DNA from: Geobacter sp.
GTDB lineage: Bacteria > Desulfobacterota > Desulfuromonadia > Geobacterales > Geobacteraceae
Assembly: GCA_003490025.1 (NCBI GenBank)
Contig: DNJC01000122.1
Coordinates: forward strand, 1 to 12,217
DNA length: 12,217 nucleotides
Direction of reading: 5' to 3'
Shown piece after piece: positions 6,338 to 12,217 of this stretch; within the stretch, counting starts at the first letter, position 1, and each line of letters opens with the position of its first letter. The position numbers and the translations under genes are program-made. The notes beneath the pieces were generated by a model. It was not told where the DNA came from, did no database searches, and saw only the letters and a list, made by a program, of their open reading frames with translations.

Positions 6338-6375
6338 AAATCCCCCTAAATCCCCCTTTTTCAAAGGGGGACTTT
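6338..6375. repeat. Dispersed AAATCCCCC...GGGGGACTTT repeat
   Basis: TCCCCCTTT (6351-6359) pairs with AAAGGGGGA (6363-6371) around TTC. An extra AAATCCCCCT unit stands to the left and ACTTT to the right. This is the common short dispersed palindrome of many delta-group and other genomes, recalled from general knowledge. It lies between divergent genes, so it could act on transcripts, but no specific role can be claimed. Confidence 0.7.
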
Positions 6376-6502
6376 TCTGATCTCCACTACGTTCCAGTTC
6401 GCTCTTCCGCACCGACCGGCAGAGAGTTACGGTCCGTCGCGAAGCCGGCATTACCTGCTATAGTCTATCCATCCGTACCCGATTACACAAAGGGAGATAG
6501 AC

Positions 6503-7057
6503 ATGAGTCAATACCAGATTGCTGTCATAGTAGGAAGTCTCCGCCGCGACTCCATCAACCGCAAGCTCGCCAACGCACTGGTGAAGCTCGGGCCTCCCGA
6601 ATTTTACTTCAAACAGCTCGAGATAGGCGACCTGCCGCTGTACAACCAGGACGATGACGCCAAACAGGCCGAATCGGTCCAGCGCCTGAAAAGCGAAGTA
6701 AAGGCTGCATCGGGCCTCATCTTCGTGACACCCGAATACAACCGCTCCGTTCCCGGCGTCCTGAAGAACGCCCTCGACAACGCCTCCCGCCCTTACGGCC
6801 AGGGCGCGTGGGGCGGCAAGCCTGCCGGCGTTCTCGGCGCCTCCATAGGGACGATCGGCTCCGCCCTGGCTCAACAGCACCTGCGCAACAGCCTGGCCTA
6901 CCTGGACGTGCCGACCATGGGGCAGCCCGAGGTGTTCATCCAGGTGAAGGAAGGGTTCTTCAACGAGGCGGGGGAGATCTCGAGCCCTGACACCGTCAAG
7001 TTCCTGCAGGGCTGGATGGACCGGTACGTGCAGTGGGTAAAGCGGCACGCAGTGTGA
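6503..7057 (+). CDS. NADPH-dependent FMN reductase (ChrR/YieF-like)
   Basis: A 184-residue flavodoxin-fold reductase. The N-terminal VIVGSLRRDSINRKLANAL is the FMN-phosphate loop, and VTPEYNRSVPGVLKNALDNA is the signature of the NADPH-dependent FMN reductase family. Its length matches E. coli ChrR (YieF, about 188 residues), with which it shares the LRRDS/LRKGS and TPEYN...SVPG...LKNA motifs. It should transfer electrons from NAD(P)H through FMN to quinones, azo dyes or metal oxyanions such as chromate; the physiological substrate is unknown. There is no signal peptide, so it is cytoplasmic. AGGGAG (6491-6496) stands 6 bp before the ATG. It is monocistronic, with a strong terminator right after it. 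Confidence 0.93.
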   Translation: MSQYQIAVIVGSLRRDSINRKLANALVKLGPPEFYFKQLEIGDLPLYNQDDDAKQAESVQRLKSEVKAASGLIFVTPEYNRSVPGVLKNALDNASRPYGQGAWGGKPAGVLGASIGTIGSALAQQHLRNSLAYLDVPTMGQPEVFIQVKEGFFNEAGEISSPDTVKFLQGWMDRYVQWVKRHAV

Positions 7058-7082
7058 GGCGGCTCCTTCCGAGCCTCACGAG

Positions 7083-7116
7083 AAAGGGCGGCACCTTTTG
7101 ATGCCGCCCTTTTTTA
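7083..7116. terminator. Bidirectional intrinsic terminator
   Basis: AAAGGGCGGCA (7083-7093) pairs with TGCCGCCCTTT (7102-7112) around an 8-base loop, followed by a T-tract on the plus strand. On the minus strand the same stem ends in TTTCT. It serves the FMN reductase gene and the convergent peptidase gene. Confidence 0.9.
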
Positions 7117-7170
7117 TTGCAGGTCCTTTTCCGGAGTTTCAGGAGTTCACGCGACGCGGTCTCCCTTTTT

Positions 7171-7914
7171 TCAGACGACCCGCTTGGCGCCCAGGTAGCG
7201 GGGACGGTAGTAATCGCTGTTGATGTCGGAGATGGTGACCTCCCCCTTTCCGGAGGAAGCATGGATCATCTTGCCGTCGCCCAGGTAAATGCCGACGTGG
7301 GACGGGTAGGAGGCGTAGGTCTGGAAAAAGACGAGATCTCCCTTGCGCAATTCACCCGCGGGGACGTCCGTACCGATATTGATCTGTTCCCTGGCCGTCC
7401 TCGGCAGCTCTATCCGGTTCTCACGGAATACCTGCTGCACGAAGCTGGAACAGTCGATGCCGGTGGCCCCATCTCCACCAAAGCGATAAGGCGTGCCGAG
7501 GAAATGGGCGGCGGTCTCCTCGATTCCTTCGACATCAGCAGCAGGTGCCGGTGAAAATGCGGCGGAAGTTTCCCCTGCTGCCTCGGAGTGCCACGGCGCG
7601 GGCAAACCGCAGGCCTGCGCGGCGGGTTTGCCGCTGTTGCCGGTCAGGCCGCTCAGTAAAGATTCCAGAGCCTGCATTCCGGAGGCGGGGGACTGTTCGG
7701 GTACCCCGAAGAGGGAGAGGGTGCTTTGCAGCATCTTGATCCGCAGCAGCTCCGCCTCGGCCTGCTGTACCTTTGGCGCCGCCTTGTCGTCTCCTGGCTG
7801 CAGCGATTTCAGCAGCGAGTCGAATGCGGAACCGCCGGTGTTGCTTTTTTTCCCTACGCAAGCTTCGGAAGGCGCCGAACTCGGCGCAAATCCCTGCAGA
7901 GGATTAATGGACAT
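7171..7914 (-). CDS. NlpC/P60 (C40) cell-wall peptidase
   Basis: A 247-residue protein. Residues ~130-247 are an NlpC/P60 domain: FLGTPYRFGGDGATGIDCSS with catalytic Cys155, LRKGDLVFFQ, SHVGIYLGDG with His206, and MIHASS with His218 as the third member of the triad. It should cleave the peptide part of peptidoglycan. Residues 1-130 are low-complexity with an amphipathic helical segment (KVQQAEAELLRIKMLQSTLS) and no signal peptide, which is unusual for a wall enzyme. The N-terminus recalls flagellar rod or hook accessory proteins, so export through a flagellar-type route is one guess. The ATG at 7914 is chosen because AGGA lies 9 bp before it; an upstream start at 7971 would add 19 arginine-rich residues. 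Confidence 0.9.
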   Translation of the reverse strand: MSINPLQGFAPSSAPSEACVGKKSNTGGSAFDSLLKSLQPGDDKAAPKVQQAEAELLRIKMLQSTLSLFGVPEQSPASGMQALESLLSGLTGNSGKPAAQACGLPAPWHSEAAGETSAAFSPAPAADVEGIEETAAHFLGTPYRFGGDGATGIDCSSFVQQVFRENRIELPRTAREQINIGTDVPAGELRKGDLVFFQTYASYPSHVGIYLGDGKMIHASSGKGEVTISDINSDYYRPRYLGAKRVV

Positions 7915-8132
7915 GGTAATTTTCCTGTGGCGCGAAAGTGCGCTCCGGACACCACGGCGCAGCCGCACCATGCGCGGTATTTTGACGCGGAGTCAACGAG
8001 CCGCCACCCCGGCCGGTGTGAAAACGATGATTTAGACGGAAGGAGGCGTGTCTGTCCTGGAAAATGCAAAATCGCAGCCAAGATGGCGCACGTTGAGGAT
8101 CGTCGGGAGGGCCGGCAGAGGAGAGGGATGCA

Positions 8133-8339
8133 TCAGTCGCCGAAAGCTTCGCTGTCAAAGACTTCCTGCATGTCGCGGGAGGTCATGACCACCGTACCCT
8201 TGTAAAGAACATACTGCCTGTGGCAGGCACACGAATAGGCCAGTTTCACGCTCCAATGGGCCTGCACGTAGCCGGGGTAGTCGTTGCGCAGGCCGCACTC
8301 ACAGGTGAATCCAGTCTCGTCATGTTCGATGTTCGGCAT
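8133..8339 (-). CDS. Small CxC...CxC protein, possible zinc ribbon
   Basis: A 68-residue protein with two CxC pairs (C13/C15 in TCECG and C37/C39 in SCACH) and a spacing that suggests one zinc site in a ribbon-type fold. The C-terminus is acidic (MQEVFDSEAFGD). GGGGG lies about 5 bp before the ATG. It lies upstream of the peptidase gene on the same strand with a gap of about 220 bp, so the two are probably not one operon. No function is known to me. Coding status rests on the Cys pattern, the ribosome site and the lack of any better frame. Confidence 0.7.
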   Translation of the reverse strand: MPNIEHDETGFTCECGLRNDYPGYVQAHWSVKLAYSCACHRQYVLYKGTVVMTSRDMQEVFDSEAFGD

Positions 8340-8617
8340 AAAGCCCCCTGCATCAATTTAATTAAAAGCGCATCAGCGGTATCATTCCATCTGCCCGTAC
8401 CGTCGCCGCTAACTATCTCCCCGCCAGCCCTCAGTTTCCGCGGCAAAGAACAGTCTTTTCGCATAGATTGAACCGACGCGCCGTACTGTATACGATTCTA
8501 TTCAGCATCCATTGAAAGTCAACTTGGCTGTGCCAAATTGGAACGAAAAATGCGTGTCAATCACTCCAGCGTCATGAAAATGGATGGCGGTCGAGGCATT
8601 ATAGTTTCAAATGACCA
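8340..8617. other. Intergenic region, no gene found
   Basis: Divergent promoter region between the small CxC protein and the riboswitch leader. It contains a perfect short palindrome, TTGGC-TGT-GCCAA, at 8524-8536, which may be a regulator site. No coding frame has support. Confidence 0.5.
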
Positions 8618-8647
8618 TTGCAATACCCGGCACTCTTACGGTATTGT
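8618..8647 (+). promoter_or_regulatory. Candidate promoter with inverted repeat
   Basis: TTGCAA (8618-8623) and TATTGT (8642-8647), 18 bp apart, make a weak sigma-70-type promoter about 60 bp before the aptamer. CAATACC and GGTATTG (8621-8627 and 8640-8646) form an inverted repeat across the same segment, so an operator may overlap the promoter. Confidence 0.4.
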
Positions 8648-8706
8648 ATTTGCGATTGCGCCAGCATAGCGCCGGACGTCTTTGCCGGCGCGCCGAATAC
8701 TACTTC

Positions 8707-8791
8707 GATACACGACAATACTAAACCATCCGCGAGGATGGGGCGGAAAGCCCATTGGGTCTCACGAAGACAGCCGGGTTGCCGAAATATC
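8707..8791 (+). ncRNA. GEMM-I riboswitch aptamer, probable cGAMP type (GEMM-Ib)
   Basis: The order of elements is that of GEMM-I RNAs. A P1 strand GATA (8707-8710) is followed by the ACAATACTAAACC joining segment. A stem CATCC/GGATG capped by the GNRA loop GCGA (8727-8740) comes next, then GGGGCGGAAAGCCC, a third stem around GGGTCTC/AGAC, the receptor AGCCGGGTTGCCG (8772-8784) and the closing strand TATC (8788-8791). It is nearly identical to the Geobacter cGAMP-selective aptamer as I remember it, including ACAATACTAAACC, where c-di-GMP-specific members have ACAGGGCAAACC. The ligand is thus probably 3',3'-cGAMP. It precedes a terminator and the coiled-coil gene. Confidence 0.9.
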
Positions 8792-8815
8792 TCCTTTCGG
8801 CAGTCCGGTTTTTTT
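8774..8815 (+). terminator. Riboswitch-controlled intrinsic terminator
   Basis: GCCGAAA (8781-8787) pairs with TTTCGGC (8795-8801), CCGG (8774-8777) pairs with CCGG (8805-8808), and seven T follow (8809-8815). The 5' arm overlaps the 3' part of the aptamer and the P1 strand, so aptamer and terminator exclude each other. Ligand binding should prevent termination, making this an ON switch. Confidence 0.87.
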
Positions 8816-8851
8816 CTTTCACGGTAACCGACGACGGGTACTGGAGGTCTC

Positions 8852-11089
<2,238 letters not shown>

Positions 11090-11110
11090 CTACTTGACGT
11101 AAAGATGAAA

Positions 11111-11317
11111 CTACCCCCTTTTGTAAAGGAAATCGCTCCACCTCTCCCCCGACCTGGTGAGAGGTTTCTGCGCCATTCGTATCGGATCGCGTCCGATCTG
11201 CACCCACCCCGTAGACCTCAGGAAAGCTACGATCTTCTTCTCCCAAATCAGGTAATCGAGCATATATGATGGGACGCTCTTCTCTTCCCCATTGGAAAAA
11301 ATAACCGATATCGCCAT
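11111..11317 (-). CDS. Small Geobacter-type conserved protein
   Basis: A 68-residue protein beginning MAISVIFSNGEEKSVPSYML and containing KIVAFLRSTGWVQIGRDPIR, followed by a basic tail. I recall this pattern (a short two-strand start, a LIxxKKIVAF helix-strand, GWVxIGRDPxR and an ER-rich end) as a recurrent small protein in Geobacter genomes, without known function. GGAG lies 10 bp before the ATG and a good promoter stands further upstream. It is convergent with the coiled-coil gene, leaving only 21 bp between their stops. Confidence 0.75.
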   Translation of the reverse strand: MAISVIFSNGEEKSVPSYMLDYLIWEKKIVAFLRSTGWVQIGRDPIRMAQKPLTRSGERWSDFLYKRG

Positions 11318-11397
11318 ATTGACTTACTCCGTAGTACCGCTTTCCAGACACCCCTACCCACCTCCTGAACTCACTACAGCGTAGACCTGACACAGGC

Positions 11398-11427
11398 ATT
11401 CTAGCGCACTCACCCCCCACAGCTCAA
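11398..11427 (-). promoter_or_regulatory. Sigma-70-type promoter for the small protein
   Basis: In the minus-strand reading TTGAGC (11427-11422) and TAGAAT (11403-11398) are 18 bp apart, about 80 bp before the ATG of the 68-residue gene. The resulting leader of ~75 nt shows no recognised riboswitch. Confidence 0.55.
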
Positions 11428-11510
11428 TACAATATTCACAAATACGCTGCCAGCCATCGGTAACACCGATTACTCCATGCCATGAGGGCTTCCGCGCTAC
11501 CTGATGGATG

Positions 11511-11543
11511 GCGGATAGGTCACCTTGAAAGGGACCTATCCGC
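11511..11543. promoter_or_regulatory. Perfect 11-bp stem-loop
   Basis: GCGGATAGGTC (11511-11521) pairs perfectly with GACCTATCCGC (11533-11543) around an 11-base loop. It overlaps the next hairpin by two bases and may be an operator or a second element of the cytochrome transcript end. Confidence 0.5.
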
Positions 11544-11577
11544 ACAACAGCCCCGACCGGAGCCGGGGCTGTTGTGC
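11542..11577 (-). terminator. Terminator-like hairpin after the cytochrome gene
   Basis: GCACAACAGCCCCG (11542-11555) pairs perfectly with CGGGGCTGTTGTGC (11564-11577) around an 8-base loop, about 30 bp past the cytochrome stop. No T-tract follows on the minus strand, but position and strength fit transcription end or RNA protection. Confidence 0.65.
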
Positions 11578-11608
11578 CTCTTGCTGCAGGTAGGCTTTTG
11601 TCGACGAC

Positions 11609-12217
11609 CTAGTCGTCACCGACTACCGAGAAACGGTGCACATTCCAGAGTGCGTTCGGGCCGGTGGTGCCGTGGCAAGTGATACAAGCTTCACCACCCG
11701 GATTGGCTGTATTTCGCGGCACCCTGATCTGACCGCCCATTGAGGCGAAGTGGGCCAGGGCATTCGGCCGGCTGTGGCATGATCTGCAGGTAGCTGTGAA
11801 CGGAGTGGTTACCAGGTCAAGAGCGTTCGGCAGGCTCGTGCGATCAGCACTAACCTGCGTTACGTTGTTGCCAACGCCGACTGCAGTTTGCAGGGTGAGC
11901 GCAACGCCGGTTGTGGTCACCTGGGTGCTTACCTGCACACCGGCCGGAATACTGGTGTAGGTGGCCCTGGAATTGTCAACGACGCCAGCAGCGGTAAGGG
12001 TGTCTTTGTGGCACGCCTGGCAGCTCTTCAGGACACCCGGGAAGGTCACTTCTTCGAAGTTGAAATCGAATTCGCCGCTGGCGCCCCTGTCGCGGACAAA
12101 CGAGAGCGGAGTGCCGACGATCAGTGAATCACTGCCGGCATGAACACCGTGAACCATGTCCTTCAAGTTGTTGGACGTTTCAGGATACAGAGTGGGATCG
12201 TCTCCCAAAGCTGCCAC
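11609..12217 (-). CDS. OmcA/MtrC-type multihaem c-type cytochrome, 3' part
   Basis: The open frame runs off the right edge, so the N-terminal part is missing. The visible 203 codons hold three CxxCH haem c sites: CQACH, CRSCH and CITCH. The segment NLKDMVHGVHAGSD, before the first of these, has the M-V/K-x-x-H-x-x-H-A-G pattern of the OmcA/MtrC decahaem family, where extra His residues ligate haem. Such cytochromes sit in the periplasm or on the outer surface and carry electrons out of the cell to metal oxides. The end (LWNVHRFSVVGDD) is short with no anchor. The hairpin at 11542-11577 follows. The full haem count cannot be given from this window. Confidence 0.9.
   Translation of the reverse strand: MAALGDDPTLYPETSNNLKDMVHGVHAGSDSLIVGTPLSFVRDRGASGEFDFNFEEVTFPGVLKSCQACHKDTLTAAGVVDNSRATYTSIPAGVQVSTQVTTTGVALTLQTAVGVGNNVTQVSADRTSLPNALDLVTTPFTATCRSCHSRPNALAHFASMGGQIRVPRNTANPGGEACITCHGTTGPNALWNVHRFSVVGDD

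Noticed and set aside
7982..7996. TTGAC-N5-GTCAA palindrome as an operator
   Set aside because: It is a single short copy with no adjacent promoter elements recognised; too weak to list.
11354..11545. Minus-strand frame of 63 codons upstream of the small protein
   Set aside because: It overlaps the promoter and the 11-bp stem-loop and has no domain or good ribosome site.

Overview
The window looks like a chromosomal segment from a Geobacter-type bacterium (Geobacterales, Desulfobacterota). Four things point there: a GEMM-I RNA at 8707-8815 that closely resembles the cGAMP riboswitches of Geobacter; the 3' part of an OmcA/MtrC-type multihaem c-type cytochrome at the right edge; a small protein of a type I recall from Geobacter genomes (11111-11317, minus); and short GC-rich repeats typical of these genomes. 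No database search was possible, so family names rest on motif reading.

Left part (about 1-4340): an integron gene-cassette array. Five genes lie on the minus strand. Four attC sites of 58-70 bp separate them; each has CCAAC/GTTGG outer ends and an inner stem with at least one unpaired base on the same side, which fixes the reading direction as right to left. In reading order the cassettes encode a DUF5677-like protein, a helical-repeat/HNH nuclease fusion, a small secreted protein, a compact HNH nuclease, and a Bro-N (phage antirepressor-like) protein. The last is cut short by a REP/MITE-like repeat at the left edge. The attI-proximal end has a GTTGAGC core site and, just upstream of the first cassette, five copies of an 18-bp palindrome. 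No integron integrase is visible, so this is a cluster of attC sites without an integrase, at least within the window.

Middle part (about 4340-8340): core-like genes. An orphan HTH (XRE) regulator on the plus strand faces a Sel1-repeat periplasmic protein on the minus strand. An NADPH-dependent FMN reductase (plus) shares a bidirectional terminator with an NlpC/P60 cell-wall peptidase (minus), and a small CxC...CxC protein lies upstream of that peptidase.

Right part (about 8600-12217): a GEMM-I riboswitch followed by an intrinsic terminator sits in the leader of a 745-residue coiled-coil protein. The same roughly 105-residue domain appears at both ends of that protein, separated by 34-35-residue coiled-coil repeats and a Pro-Glu/Gln-Glu linker. 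Its aptamer matches the cGAMP-selective Geobacter subclass, so the protein is probably switched on by cGAMP, a signal tied to surface and extracellular-electron-transfer lifestyles. Downstream are a small minus-strand gene with its own promoter, a pair of overlapping hairpins, and the cytochrome gene.

The two most rewarding places are the cassette array with its operator-like palindromes and the riboswitch-controlled double-domain coiled-coil protein.
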